From assembly GCA_045110575.1 (NCBI GenBank), contig JBGCGF010000064.1, forward strand, positions 7,054-71,053: DNA of 64,000 bases, in the 5' to 3' direction. Position numbers and translations under genes: made by a program. Source of the DNA: CALDTK01 sp045110575 (GTDB taxonomy: Bacteria > Bacteroidota > Bacteroidia > Chitinophagales > Saprospiraceae). This document shows positions 32,682-40,974 of this stretch, piece by piece (the first letter of the stretch is position 1; each line of letters starts with the position of its first letter). The notes below the pieces were generated by a model, which worked only from the letters and a program-made list of their open reading frames with translations, ran no database searches and was not told the origin of the DNA.

Positions 32682-34262
32682 TCAACCGTTCTGGCGAGCG
32701 ATCAACTGCGTACCGAGTACTGCCTTTAACGCTTCTTGAACGAACGGATCTTGCCCCAAACGCAAACGATTCGCTGCTGCTTGGCCTTCCGTTTTCCTTC
32801 TAAGCGCGATCCGAATCTCCGCTTCTACCTCATTTCGATAGTAACTCCACTGATCGGAGTTGAAGGTAATTCCATTCGCCTTGAGTGACGCTTGATAATC
32901 GGAAAGAAGATCCTCGATACTTGTGCCGCTATTCGCAGTCTCAACGCCCTCAAACACGAAGTGATCCAGCACTTCTCGCGCTTTCCCAAAATTCGGCTCA
33001 GCGATGTGGCTCACGGCTGCGACTTCAATATCTGGAGAGATCCCACTGCCGCTGAATACAGAACGACCTGCGGCGGTAACATACTGTTTTGGCGAAAGCT
33101 GATCAAGACTATCAAAGCCTGCACGGTATGCTCCGAGGTCTTCATAATCTCGCTGAATAGAACGACCAGAAGGAGTAAAATACCGAGCTACAGTAATGTG
33201 CAAGGCTCCTCCATTTTTGAGTGGATAGAGTTCTTGGACTAAGCCTTTTCCAAACGAACGCTCACCGACGACCACTCCCCTGTCCCAATCTTGAACGGCC
33301 CCTGCTAGAATTTCACTTGCAGAAGCAGTTCCGTTATCTATGATCACAGAGACATTTTCTACGCTAAAAAAGACACGCCCTGAAGCGTTATAGTCTTTTC
33401 GCGGACTGTGTTCTCCTTCTGTAAAGACCATTAATTGACCTTCTTCAGGAAACAGCTGACTCAACACGTTCACTGCTTCTTGCAAATAACCTCCACTGTT
33501 ACCTCTCAAGTCGATAACAAGGTGCTTAGCTGCAGAGTCTTGCACCAAGCGCTCGACTTGTTGCATGAATTGCTGATAGGTATCGGTTGCAAACTGACGT
33601 ATGTGAACGTAGGCGACCTCCTTATCCAGAAGAATACCTTCACTCACTGTTGGAACGATCATCTCACTAGGAGAGACCGTTACAGGTAACAGCTCTCCCT
33701 CCCCAGGTCGATAGACTTGGAGTTGAATAGCACCTTTAGGAAGAGATTTGAGGATTGCCTTTACGGTCGAGAGCGATCGTCCATCGCCACTGACAATAGA
33801 GTCCGCAATCGAAATAATACGATCATACGGCTGCACACCAGCTTTTGAAGCGGGGCTTTCAGGGATCGCACTCACAATCGTGACTGAATCTCGAATCATG
33901 AGAACGTCTACGCCGATACCCGTCGTGGTTCCATTGAGTTGCTCTTTATGAGCGGCAAGCTTAGTCGGGGAGATGTAGCTAGAATGCGGATCAAGTTCAG
34001 CGAGAAGATTATTGACCGCACCATCAACTATGGCCTCACGGTCTACGTCATCAACATATTTCGCTTCGATATAGCGGAGGATTTCTTCAATCGAACCGAT
34101 TCCGTTGCTATTGGTGAGATTATCATCGACTTCGGTAATCTCCATGGCCGGAGCAGCAGATTGCTCGAGGGTAACCCCTACGAGCAGCCCTACAACCAAT
34201 AAACCAGCACCAGCGAGTGGCAACCAAATAAACCAAGAAGGACGCTTTTGAGCTTTGAACAT
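32682..34262 (-). CDS. C-terminal processing peptidase (S41, CtpA/Prc type)
   Basis: The 526 residues begin with one membrane anchor (about 12-32). Then come a helical region with 'AVNNLLAELDPHSSYI', a PDZ domain ('GIGVDVLMIRDSVTIVSAIPESPASKAGVQPYDRIISI'), and the S41 core with 'VIDLRGNSGGYLQEAVNVLSQLF', the nucleophile in 'NGTASASEILAGAVQDW' and the general-base Lys in 'RSFGKGLVQ'. A C-terminal helical extension follows. It is a periplasmic Ser/Lys protease that trims the C-termini of exported proteins. The ends of this gene and the preceding plus-strand gene converge within 18 bp. It carries a dispersed-motif copy at 33086. Confidence 0.93.
   Translation of the reverse strand: MFKAQKRPSWFIWLPLAGAGLLVVGLLVGVTLEQSAAPAMEITEVDDNLTNSNGIGSIEEILRYIEAKYVDDVDREAIVDGAVNNLLAELDPHSSYISPTKLAAHKEQLNGTTTGIGVDVLMIRDSVTIVSAIPESPASKAGVQPYDRIISIADSIVSGDGRSLSTVKAILKSLPKGAIQLQVYRPGEGELLPVTVSPSEMIVPTVSEGILLDKEVAYVHIRQFATDTYQQFMQQVERLVQDSAAKHLVIDLRGNSGGYLQEAVNVLSQLFPEEGQLMVFTEGEHSPRKDYNASGRVFFSVENVSVIIDNGTASASEILAGAVQDWDRGVVVGERSFGKGLVQELYPLKNGGALHITVARYFTPSGRSIQRDYEDLGAYRAGFDSLDQLSPKQYVTAAGRSVFSGSGISPDIEVAAVSHIAEPNFGKAREVLDHFVFEGVETANSGTSIEDLLSDYQASLKANGITFNSDQWSYYRNEVEAEIRIALRRKTEGQAAANRLRLGQDPFVQEALKAVLGTQLIARQNG
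33086..33100 (+). repeat. Dispersed motif copy 14 (exact)
   Basis: GTTTTGGCGAAAGCT, antisense in the S41 protease gene, read as LSPKQ. Confidence 0.9.
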
Positions 34263-34381
34263 GAAGTGAGGCTATCTAAAAGACAAATATGCGGAACAGC
34301 GAGCGACTCGCGTACGTAATAAATGGTCTTGTCAGAAGGTTTTCCATCTGGCGTGGCTTGGTTATTGACCAAAAAGTAAAT

Positions 34382-35287
34382 ATGGTGTTTTGCCGAACAG
34401 GTATTATTGTTCTTGTAGCCCTGCTAAGTGTAGGGTTTGCGAACGCTAGCACCGTGCCTAGTGACACGCTAATGCCCTCGGGCATTTCGTATGTCGGGTA
34501 CCGCATTTACATTCGAAATGTTAGTGTTGTCAAACAAAAAGGTAAGGAATTCCTACTTCGGATGGAGGTTGTGAATACCGGTAAGCGTCCGATTTCATTT
34601 GGACCGGGCTTTCCTGCGCGCTACTTACAAACTCGTTTTGACGAAAGTCTAAAGGCTTCAGGCTTACTCCCACTTGGGCCCCAAATCCGAGAAGGATTGC
34701 TCAATACGAGAGAATCTATGGATGTTGGCGCCTGGAACAAGGATGTTGAATTACTTGTCCGTTCCGATGTCGAGATCAAGTATGAAAAGCTGAGTAGAGA
34801 CAATTTCGAGCGTGTTTCATCTACGATTCAGCGCCGCCCTTCTACTTCGAGTCGAGCTGCACAAGCGCAGAAAGATGCTTCCGCCAAAACCCCTTCTGAC
34901 TGTATTGACCTTACTCTTTCAGAAGTAAAAGTCCTCCAACAAAATAAGAAGACCGCGATGGTCCAACTCACGATTACAAATAGTGGATCGACGGACTTCC
35001 CTCTCGACAATGTTGACGAAGGGTTGAGTCTAACAATGTTTGTGAGCGGATCGCCTCGACTATCTAGCTCTTCTAAGCGAATTGAGCAGATTAATCTAGC
35101 GGATCGCCTCAAAGCGCAAGGTCAGGCGGCCTTAGCAAAAGGCGAGAACATCGTACTTCTTGAACGCGTGGATGTCTCAAAAGCCACACGCTATACGGCG
35201 GTTCTCATTGCCCAACTGGACAGTGGGCAGGTGCTTTCTGAGTGCAGCGAAACCAATAATGAGACACACGCATTGCTTTTCGATTAG
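34382..35287 (+). CDS. Exported CARDB-like protein of unknown function
   Basis: Starting at 'MVFCRTGIIVLVALLSVGFANA' (a signal peptide), the protein has 301 residues. Two Ig-like beta-sandwich segments resembling CARDB domains are visible: 'YIRNVSVVKQKGKEFLLRMEVVNTGKRPISFGPG' and 'DLTLSEVKVLQQNKKTAMVQLTITNSGSTDFPL', joined by a Ser/Arg/Gln-rich linker. 'SECSETNNET' ends the second in the usual way of these extracellular domains. A longer upstream frame exists but overlaps the promoter region. It lies divergent from the S41 protease. Motif copies sit at 34635 and 34877. Confidence 0.7.
   Translation: MVFCRTGIIVLVALLSVGFANASTVPSDTLMPSGISYVGYRIYIRNVSVVKQKGKEFLLRMEVVNTGKRPISFGPGFPARYLQTRFDESLKASGLLPLGPQIREGLLNTRESMDVGAWNKDVELLVRSDVEIKYEKLSRDNFERVSSTIQRRPSTSSRAAQAQKDASAKTPSDCIDLTLSEVKVLQQNKKTAMVQLTITNSGSTDFPLDNVDEGLSLTMFVSGSPRLSSSSKRIEQINLADRLKAQGQAALAKGENIVLLERVDVSKATRYTAVLIAQLDSGQVLSECSETNNETHALLFD
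34635..34649 (+). repeat. Dispersed motif copy 15 (A-T stem pair)
   Basis: GTTTTGACGAAAGTC, sense in the CARDB-like gene (RFDES); compensated stem. Confidence 0.85.
34877..34890 (-). repeat. Dispersed motif copy 16 (GGAA loop)
   Basis: Minus-strand GTTTTGGCGGAAGC, antisense in the CARDB-like gene (ASAKT). Confidence 0.8.
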
Positions 35288-35301
35288 AAGAGCAATGCGT
35301 G
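35267..35301. terminator. Hairpin between convergent genes (weak terminator)
   Basis: CACGCATTGCT (35267-35277) pairs with AGCAATGCGTG (35291-35301) across the stop codon of the CARDB-like gene. There is no T tract on either side, so its terminator role is inference. Confidence 0.45.
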
Positions 35302-35314
35302 CATCAAAAGCGTT

Positions 35315-36799
35315 TTAGATAAAGCGCTTGCGGTGAACTCCAGCCATTCGCTTTGCAAGTCGCATGACTTGGCAAGAGTAGCCAAACTCGTTGTCATACC
35401 ATGCATAAACAGAAAGGCCAAAGCCATCGCTACTTACTTTGGTAGAAGGTGCGTCAAACACGCTTGTTGAAGTCTCTCCAACGATATTTGAGCTAACGTA
35501 CTCTTGAGAAGCGCTGTACATGATTTGCTCGCAAAGTGGGCCATTTAGGCTGGCTTGACGAACGATCTCATTGACTTCATCCTTGTTGACGGGACGGCTC
35601 GTTGTGATCTGAAGAATCGCTAGACTTCCGTTTGGAACAGGTACACGAACAGCATTTCCGGTAAGCTTTCCCTCCAGGCTTGGCATCACCTTGGTGACTG
35701 CTTTTGCAGCTCCTGTAGAGGTAACAACCATGTTGAGCGGTGCGGCACGACCTCTTCTTGGCTTCTTGTGAAAGTTATCAAGCAAATTCTGATCGCTTGT
35801 GAAGGCGTGAATCGTCTCGATGTGCGCGCGTTCTATCCCAAGCTTCTCGTTGAGCACTTGGATTAGCGGAGCAACAGCATTGGTTGTGCAAGATGCCGCA
35901 GAGGCGAGCCTTACATTTTCCCAATTGTAGTTGTCGTGGTTGATACCTACGACAATGTTTGGTACTTCATCGCCTGGGGCGGTAAGCAACACAGACTTAA
36001 TTCCTGGACGAAGGTGACGTTCTAGGCCCGCGCGATCACGCCAAACACCTGTATTGTCAATTAGAAGTGCGTCTCGGATACCAAAGTCCGTGTAGTCTAG
36101 GTCTTCTGGCTTATTAGCGAAGATGACAGGGATATGGTTACCGTTGATGATGAAGCCTTCTCCGTCGGGAGAGACTTGCGCCATGCCCGCGAATTCACCG
36201 TGAATACTATCGGTTGTAAGCAACGCGATACGCTTGGTGAGTTCTTCGTGACGGTCGGCAAGCTTTGCGCGAAGAACAATCGCACGAAGGCGAAGCTGGT
36301 TACCGCGACCGGTTTGCTCAACGAGCAAACGAGTAACAGCACGACCAATACGACCGAAACCGTAGAGTACGACATCGCAACCGCTGTCTTCGTCGTCTTG
36401 CGTGTTCTCTTCTGTGGTTGAGAAACCCGTTAGGCGATCAGACACAAATGCGTCTAGGTTTTCAAAGGCTTCCGCCTCTGCTAGCCATTCAGTAGCGAGG
36501 CGACCGATATCTACTTTACAAGCGCCTAGATCTTTGATCTGGGCAACTGCATAAGCGATACTCAACGTGAGATCAATATCGATTGGGCGCTTTGTGTACG
36601 CTTGACCGACTTCGTGGGCACGCAGCATTTCACTCGGGCGGGTATCGTAAATCTGGTGACGAAACAAGGTGAGGTCTATACCTCTATCAAAGCGTAATTC
36701 ACCAACGACCTGTAAGAGATCTAGTGCTGTCTTTTCTTGTTCGCGCCAGCGCGCCAACTCGAGGTTACGCAATTGGCGGACTTCAAGAGACTTTTCCAT
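35315..36799 (-). CDS. gap: Glyceraldehyde-3-phosphate dehydrogenase, long form
   Basis: The 494-residue protein is the long GAPDH of Bacteroidota. About 130 N-terminal residues precede the Rossmann fold ('VVLYGFGRIGRAVTRLLVEQTG'). The catalytic block is 'SAASCTTNAVAPLIQVLNEKLGI' with Cys304, followed by the base His in 'IETIHAFTSDQ'. 'RAAPLNMVVTSTGAAKAVTKVMPSLEGKLTGNAVRVPVP' and 'WYDNEFGYSCQVMRLAKRM' complete the fold. It oxidises glyceraldehyde 3-phosphate to 1,3-bisphosphoglycerate with NAD(P). The N-terminal extension distinguishes it from the short GapA; an anabolic role with NADP is possible. A terminator separates it from rpoD upstream. Confidence 0.93.
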   Translation of the reverse strand: MEKSLEVRQLRNLELARWREQEKTALDLLQVVGELRFDRGIDLTLFRHQIYDTRPSEMLRAHEVGQAYTKRPIDIDLTLSIAYAVAQIKDLGACKVDIGRLATEWLAEAEAFENLDAFVSDRLTGFSTTEENTQDDEDSGCDVVLYGFGRIGRAVTRLLVEQTGRGNQLRLRAIVLRAKLADRHEELTKRIALLTTDSIHGEFAGMAQVSPDGEGFIINGNHIPVIFANKPEDLDYTDFGIRDALLIDNTGVWRDRAGLERHLRPGIKSVLLTAPGDEVPNIVVGINHDNYNWENVRLASAASCTTNAVAPLIQVLNEKLGIERAHIETIHAFTSDQNLLDNFHKKPRRGRAAPLNMVVTSTGAAKAVTKVMPSLEGKLTGNAVRVPVPNGSLAILQITTSRPVNKDEVNEIVRQASLNGPLCEQIMYSASQEYVSSNIVGETSTSVFDAPSTKVSSDGFGLSVYAWYDNEFGYSCQVMRLAKRMAGVHRKRFI

Positions 36800-36848
36800 G
36801 GAAAATTTTAGAAAGGGCTAAGGTTCTTATCGAAACAGAACGGAAACA

Positions 36849-36886
36849 AAAATGCCCATCGAACGCAATGGATCGACGGGCATTTT
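36849..36886 (-). terminator. Rho-independent terminator after rpoD
   Basis: AAAATGCCCATCGA pairs with TCGACGGGCATTTT (14 positions, one mismatch, 10-base loop) with a T-rich tail on the minus strand. It lies 65 bp past the rpoD stop and upstream of gap, so the two genes are separate units. Confidence 0.8.
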
Positions 36887-36950
36887 AAGATCCGCTCTAC
36901 AACAGTTTCAGCTTTACTGAACCTGTCGAGTGCAAATATAGGATTGTGGA

Positions 36951-37820
36951 CTAGGCGCCGAGGTAATTTTTAAGCAACTTACTCTTGTTCTGAGTACGTA
37001 GCTTATTGATTGCCTTGTCCTTGATCTGACGAACGCGCTCACGAGTGAGGCCGAACTTCTCTCCGATGTCTTCGAGAGACATTGGGTGAGGAACGCCGAT
37101 GCCGTAGTAAAGCTTTACTACGTCTGCTTGGCGGTCTGTCAGGGTACCGAGTGAACGCTCAATCTCGCGGCTGAGGCTCTCTCCGTACTCAAGGTGACGG
37201 TCTGTACTGAGGTTGTTCTTGTCGTCAAGAACATCAAGAAGTGAGTTGTCCTCACCTTCTACGAACGGAGCGTCCATAGATACGTGGCGGGCAGCAACAC
37301 TTAGTGTTGTCTCAACCTCAGAGGTTGGGATATTAAGCATCTCAGCGAGCTCATCGCTTGACGGCTCGCGTTCGAACTCCTGCTCTAGCTCAGAGAATGC
37401 TTTGTTGATCTTGTTGAGTGATCCGACCTTGTTGAGTGGAAGACGTACGATACGACTCTGCTCTGCAAGTGCTTGAAGGATAGATTGACGAATCCACCAT
37501 ACAGCGTACGAGATGAATTTGAAACCACGTGTTTCGTCAAATCGCTGAGCGGCTTTGATGAGACCGAGATTACCCTCGTTGATGAGATCGGAAAGGCTAA
37601 GGCCTTGGTTTTGGTATTGTTTGGCAACAGACACCACAAAACGAAGGTTTGCTTTTGTCAACTGCTCTAGTGCTGATTGGTCACCACGCTTAATGGCTTG
37701 CGCCAAGCTCACTTCCTCTTCGGGAGTAAGTAGGTCTACTTTACCAATCTCTTGAAGATACTTCTCGAGCGATTGACTTTCTCGATTCGTGATCGACTTA
37801 GTAATTTTCAGCTGTCTCAT
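36951..37820 (-). CDS. rpoD: Primary RNA polymerase sigma factor (sigma-70 group)
   Basis: At 289 residues this is the short primary sigma of Bacteroidota, lacking region 1.1. Region 1.2 is 'SLEKYLQEIGKVDLLTPEEEVSLAQAIKRGDQ'. Region 2 contains 'NLRFVVSVAKQYQNQGLSLSDLINEGNLGLIKAAQRFDETRGFKFISYAVWWIRQSILQ'. Region 3 follows. Region 4 ends 'HPMSLEDIGEKFGLTRERVRQIKDKAINKLR'. It directs the polymerase to the TTG/TAnnTTTG promoters seen in this window. Own terminator at 36849-36886. Confidence 0.97.
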   Translation of the reverse strand: MRQLKITKSITNRESQSLEKYLQEIGKVDLLTPEEEVSLAQAIKRGDQSALEQLTKANLRFVVSVAKQYQNQGLSLSDLINEGNLGLIKAAQRFDETRGFKFISYAVWWIRQSILQALAEQSRIVRLPLNKVGSLNKINKAFSELEQEFEREPSSDELAEMLNIPTSEVETTLSVAARHVSMDAPFVEGEDNSLLDVLDDKNNLSTDRHLEYGESLSREIERSLGTLTDRQADVVKLYYGIGVPHPMSLEDIGEKFGLTRERVRQIKDKAINKLRTQNKSKLLKNYLGA

Positions 37821-38278
37821 TCAGTAGTTTGTTTGTCAGTGAGGAGGGTGCCGTACGAATCCATTTCTGCGATAGGTACAACACATACGAGTAGGAGCAC
37901 CTTTCGGTGTTCCAGATTTTGGGAGGTTTAGCGTTTCAGAGTTTGGGAAAATTCGACCGTCGAACGGTCTCTGGGGAGGGCAAAGCATTACATCCGCGCT
38001 TCGCCAATTGAGTTACAAAGGTATCCTTATCAACAATGCCGATCAAGGGCAAGTGATGGATATCAGCTAGACAGGGTATGCGAGTCAATGGTTCGGGGAT
38101 AAATGAATGCATGCGGTACCTCAATAATCCATACCGGTGCCTAAAAGTTCCCAAACTTTTGGAAAAACCGGCACGGTGGCTTTAATTGCCCAAAAAAAAC
38201 CGCTCAATTGTCAGAAAAAATGACGTTTATGCGGTTGTAACACTCCCAGAAGCTTTACTTACAGACTAACAACACACC
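37821..38278. other. 458-bp gap upstream of rpoD and the START-like gene
   Basis: This divergent intergenic region must hold the promoters of rpoD and of the START-like gene. I see no protein-like frame (a 72-codon minus-strand frame at 37936-38154 has no family features), no tRNA and no clear TTG/TAnnTTTG pair. Confidence 0.5.
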
Positions 38279-38659
38279 ATGGCCCGCGTTAAAATCCAAT
38301 TAGAAGAACTATTCAAGAGCTCTCCGAAGATGCTCTACCAATTTATTACCGACCCTGCATGTTTGGTACGTTGGTTTTGCGACGAGGCAGATCTTGAGGC
38401 CGATCGCTACGAGTTCACCTGGGACGGCCATCCTGAAATGGCATCCTTGGACGAAACAGATGAGGATTCACGCATCCGTTTCAAATGGGACGATGCCGAT
38501 GACAAAGAAGAGTACCTCGAGTTCAAGATGTACAAGGCTGGTGTTACCGATCAAACCGTATTAGAAGTACATGACTTCTGTGACGACGATGAAATCGACG
38601 ATTCCAAAACACTTTGGATTAGCCAACTCAAGCGTCTCAAGCAAGAAATCGGAGGGTAA
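38279..38659 (+). CDS. START-like (SRPBCC) domain protein
   Basis: This 126-residue acidic protein belongs to the small START-like family of Bacteroidota, a member of the SRPBCC/AHSA1-type helix-grip fold. 'VKIQLEELFKSSPKMLYQFITDPACLVRWFCDEADL' and 'RIRFKWDDADDKEEYLEFKMYKAG' match the AHSA1-like pattern, and the C-terminal helix 'LWISQLKRLKQEIGG' packs over the cavity. A hydrophobic ligand or chaperone role is possible, but none is shown. Cytoplasmic and very rich in Asp/Glu. Converges with the ferredoxin gene (3-bp gap). Confidence 0.8.
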   Translation: MARVKIQLEELFKSSPKMLYQFITDPACLVRWFCDEADLEADRYEFTWDGHPEMASLDETDEDSRIRFKWDDADDKEEYLEFKMYKAGVTDQTVLEVHDFCDDDEIDDSKTLWISQLKRLKQEIGG

Positions 38660-38662
38660 CTC

Positions 38663-38980
38663 CTACACTGGGGCCAATCGTACAACAAGGCCCTCCATCT
38701 CATCTGTCAGTTTTAATTGACAGCCCAAACGGCTGTTGTCCTCTACGTGGAAGGCTTGATCTAGCATGTCTTCTTCATCCTCTGTCATCTCTGGCAGGTC
38801 ATGATCGCTTTCCACGTACATGTGACAACTGGCGCAGAGCGCCATTCCTCCACAAGTCCCTTCCACAGGAAGCTCACTTGCCTTGCACAGCTCCATCATG
38901 TTGAGGGCCATGTCTGTAGGAGCTTCGATTTCGTGCGTCTTGCCTTCGCGATCTATGACGCTGATGTTGATGTCTGCCAT
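38663..38980 (-). CDS. [2Fe-2S] ferredoxin, adrenodoxin type
   Basis: The 105-residue protein has the four cluster ligands in the order Cys43, Cys49, Cys52 and Cys87 (C-x5-C-x2-C-x34-C), in 'EGTCGGMALCASCHMYV' and 'RLGCQLKL'. The acidic stretch 'LPEMTEDEEDMLDQAF' is the partner-binding helix of the adrenodoxin/Isc-type ferredoxins. It may supply electrons to Fe-S assembly or to monooxygenases. No partner gene is adjacent. Confidence 0.93.
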   Translation of the reverse strand: MADINISVIDREGKTHEIEAPTDMALNMMELCKASELPVEGTCGGMALCASCHMYVESDHDLPEMTEDEEDMLDQAFHVEDNSRLGCQLKLTDEMEGLVVRLAPV

Positions 38981-39072
38981 GCTTAAGCCTATCTAAGAAA
39001 TCGCTGCGCGACTAATAATTCGTCAAAATGAGCCATGTCGTCTTTCGACAAGGCTGTACTTAATTGAAGCCT

Positions 39073-39233
39073 AGAGCCTGTCTAAGAAATTTCGATTCGA
39101 CTGAAAATTGGATAATTCAAGTCTGATTTTCGTTGCAAATGCTCGATTTAGCCAGCTAAATCTTGCGCTTTCCGCCTAAATCTATCTTAAATTCTCTCAA
39201 TTTCGCAAGAATCCGAATCCCCAGAAAGGCTCT
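39073..39233. repeat. Possible MITE-like repeat with imperfect inverted ends
   Basis: The element begins AGAGCCTGTCT and ends AGAAAGGCTCT, inverted ends sharing AGAGCCT and TCT. A related start, AGCCTATCTAAGAAAT, occurs at about 38984-39000, so the sequence AGCCTRTCTAAGAAAT is present twice as a direct repeat. The interior is non-coding and A/T-rich, with a small inverted repeat around TTTAGCCAGCTAAA. The right end coincides with the stop codon of the enoyl-CoA hydratase gene. The gap 38981-39232 has no gene. Confidence 0.45.
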
Positions 39234-40018
39234 TAACGTCCTACAAAGTTGGCTGCACGCTTTTCAACGAACGCCGAAGCACCTTCACGGAAGTCCTCTG
39301 TATTACAGCACTTTCCGAAATTATGCACCTCAGCTGCATACCCATCCATGTTATTATCGGAGAATGCATGGACGCTTTCAATGACTCCTGCAACAGCTAG
39401 CGGAGCCTTCTTTTCGATCTTAGCGATGATCTCTTTTGCCTTAGCAATTTCCTCTCCTTGCGGCACAACGTGATTCACTAATCCTAGTTGAGCAGCTTCG
39501 GGCGCGCCGATCATGTCTGCTGTAAGTAAAAGTTCGATCGCCTTGGTTCGGCCGATGAGCTCAACCAATCGCTGCGTTCCTCCATATCCAGGAATCAATC
39601 CGAGATTTACTTCTGGTTGGCCGAAACGTGCACGTTCGCCTGCAACTCGCATGTGACAAGCCATCGCTAACTCACATCCTGCCCCAAGCGCGTATCCCTG
39701 AATCGCTGCGATAACCGGAATACGGCAACGCTCAATAGCCATGAAGATGTTTTGACCTTTCTCACTCATCTCGCGGCCTTGATTGCCGGTTAGTGAAAGG
39801 AATTCCTTGATGTCTGCACCTGCAACAAAGCTCTTCTCCCCTGCCCCACATAGGATCACAGCACGAAGACCTTCCATCGTCTGCAGGTCGGTATTGAAGA
39901 GTTGACCGAGTTCACTCATCACCGTCACATTGATGGCATTGAGTGCTTCAGGACGATTAATGGTTACGATAAGGGTATTTCCTTCTCGCTCGGCGAGTAA
40001 CGCTTGGTATTGAGGCAT
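39233..40018 (-). CDS. Enoyl-CoA hydratase/isomerase (crotonase) family protein
   Basis: The 261-residue protein starts at 'MPQYQALLAEREGNTL'. An ATG six codons upstream overlaps the promoter box. Crotonase signatures are clear: 'RPEALNAINVTVMSELGQLF', the oxyanion-hole blocks 'EKSFVAGADIKEF' and 'IAAIQGYALGAGCELAMACHMRVAGERARFGQPEVNLGLIPGYGGTQRLVELIG'. The catalytic Glu pair fits Glu in 'GAGCELA' and 'GQPEVNLG', as in true enoyl-CoA hydratases of fatty acid or amino acid catabolism. It is monocistronic. Confidence 0.92.
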   Translation of the reverse strand: MPQYQALLAEREGNTLIVTINRPEALNAINVTVMSELGQLFNTDLQTMEGLRAVILCGAGEKSFVAGADIKEFLSLTGNQGREMSEKGQNIFMAIERCRIPVIAAIQGYALGAGCELAMACHMRVAGERARFGQPEVNLGLIPGYGGTQRLVELIGRTKAIELLLTADMIGAPEAAQLGLVNHVVPQGEEIAKAKEIIAKIEKKAPLAVAGVIESVHAFSDNNMDGYAAEVHNFGKCCNTEDFREGASAFVEKRAANFVGR

Positions 40019-40021
40019 AGC

Positions 40022-40029
40022 GCAAAAGT
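40022..40029 (-). promoter_or_regulatory. Candidate -7 box (TACTTTTG) of the enoyl-CoA hydratase gene
   Basis: On the minus strand TACTTTTG fits TAnnTTTG and ends 3 bp before the ATG at 40018, suggesting a leaderless transcript, as for hemC. The -33 element is not convincing. Confidence 0.4.
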
Positions 40030-40265
40030 AAACCACTCCTCAACTTATTGGAGCTCATTCGAGTCAGAATCGAGCGTACGGCTCAAAAAGAACCGACCAT
40101 AGCAAGAATAGAGCGGAAACTAGACAGGAGCAATGAACCAGCAATCGTCTTCACAAAATGCTTCAACCTCCAATTCACATGACATAATCTAGAGAAGCCG
40201 TCTATTTATTCTCACTCAATTGCTTGCTAGAAACACATTGGGTCATTCACATTGTGCTATAAAAC

Positions 40266-40273
40266 TACATTTG
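40266..40273 (+). promoter_or_regulatory. Candidate -7 box (TACATTTG) of the arsenic-resistance operon
   Basis: TACATTTG fits TAnnTTTG and lies 60 bp before the first gene. TTG elements lie 11 or 25 bp upstream, neither at the ideal distance. No ArsR-type palindrome was recognised in the gap 40037-40332. Confidence 0.4.
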
Positions 40274-40332
40274 CGCGAGAAGCCATCGGAATTAACAACA
40301 CGACTCTGATTTTCCACTCTTAGCGCCCGCCT

Positions 40333-40974
40333 ATGTTCTATCCAAAATTAGCGGAAACGATCTCCGCATTCAGGCAGGAAACATCCCAGATCTCTCCTGA
40401 ACGAAAACTGCTTTTGACTCGTCTTGCGGACTATATCGCTCATCGACGACAAGAAGGAATTGTCAAGCTGAACTTCATTTGCACGCACAATTCCCGACGT
40501 AGTCACCTCGCGATGATTTGGGCAGCCGTTGCTGCAGCCGACCTAGGTTTGACAGATATTGAGACTTTTTCAGGAGGCACAGAAGCTACAGCCTTTAACC
40601 CTCGCGCGGTAGCTGCCTTAGAACGCATAGGATTTCAAATCAAGAACCCAGGAGGAGAGAATCCTCACTACTTGATTCAATTCTCGGGCGACCGTCCAGC
40701 ACTCGTTTGCTTTTCAAAGACCTACGACGACAGTGCCAACCCAACCAAAGACTTTGCAGCAGTAATGACTTGCTCGGATGCCGACGAAAACTGTCCGTTT
40801 ATCCCTGGTGTCAATCTCCGCTTGCCCCTTACGTATGAAGATCCCAAATTGGCCGACGATACTCCTGAGGAGGAAAATCGGTACAATGAGCGCAGCCGAC
40901 AGATCGGACGTGAAATTTTCTACGCATTCTCCCTAGTCCAACGGACTCAAAATACAACTCAAGATGAGCAGTAA
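40333..40974 (+). CDS. Low-molecular-weight phosphatase-type arsenate reductase-like protein
   Basis: The 213-residue protein has an LMW protein-tyrosine-phosphatase P-loop: 'LNFICTHNSRRSHLAMIWAA' with Cys50 and Arg56 (C-x5-R-S). 'HYLIQFSGDRPALVCFSKTYDD' and 'AVMTCSDADENCPFIPGVNLRLPLTYEDP' carry the later Cys residues (in 'MTCSDADENC') typical of thioredoxin-linked ArsC-type enzymes. It overlaps the arsenite efflux gene by 11 bp, which makes arsenate reduction the likely role. An N-terminal helical stretch of 30 residues precedes the core. Confidence 0.85.
   Translation: MFYPKLAETISAFRQETSQISPERKLLLTRLADYIAHRRQEGIVKLNFICTHNSRRSHLAMIWAAVAAADLGLTDIETFSGGTEATAFNPRAVAALERIGFQIKNPGGENPHYLIQFSGDRPALVCFSKTYDDSANPTKDFAAVMTCSDADENCPFIPGVNLRLPLTYEDPKLADDTPEEENRYNERSRQIGREIFYAFSLVQRTQNTTQDEQ

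Noticed and set aside
37936..38154. 72-codon minus-strand open frame between rpoD and the START-like gene
   Set aside because: No recognisable domain and no start signal; likely chance.
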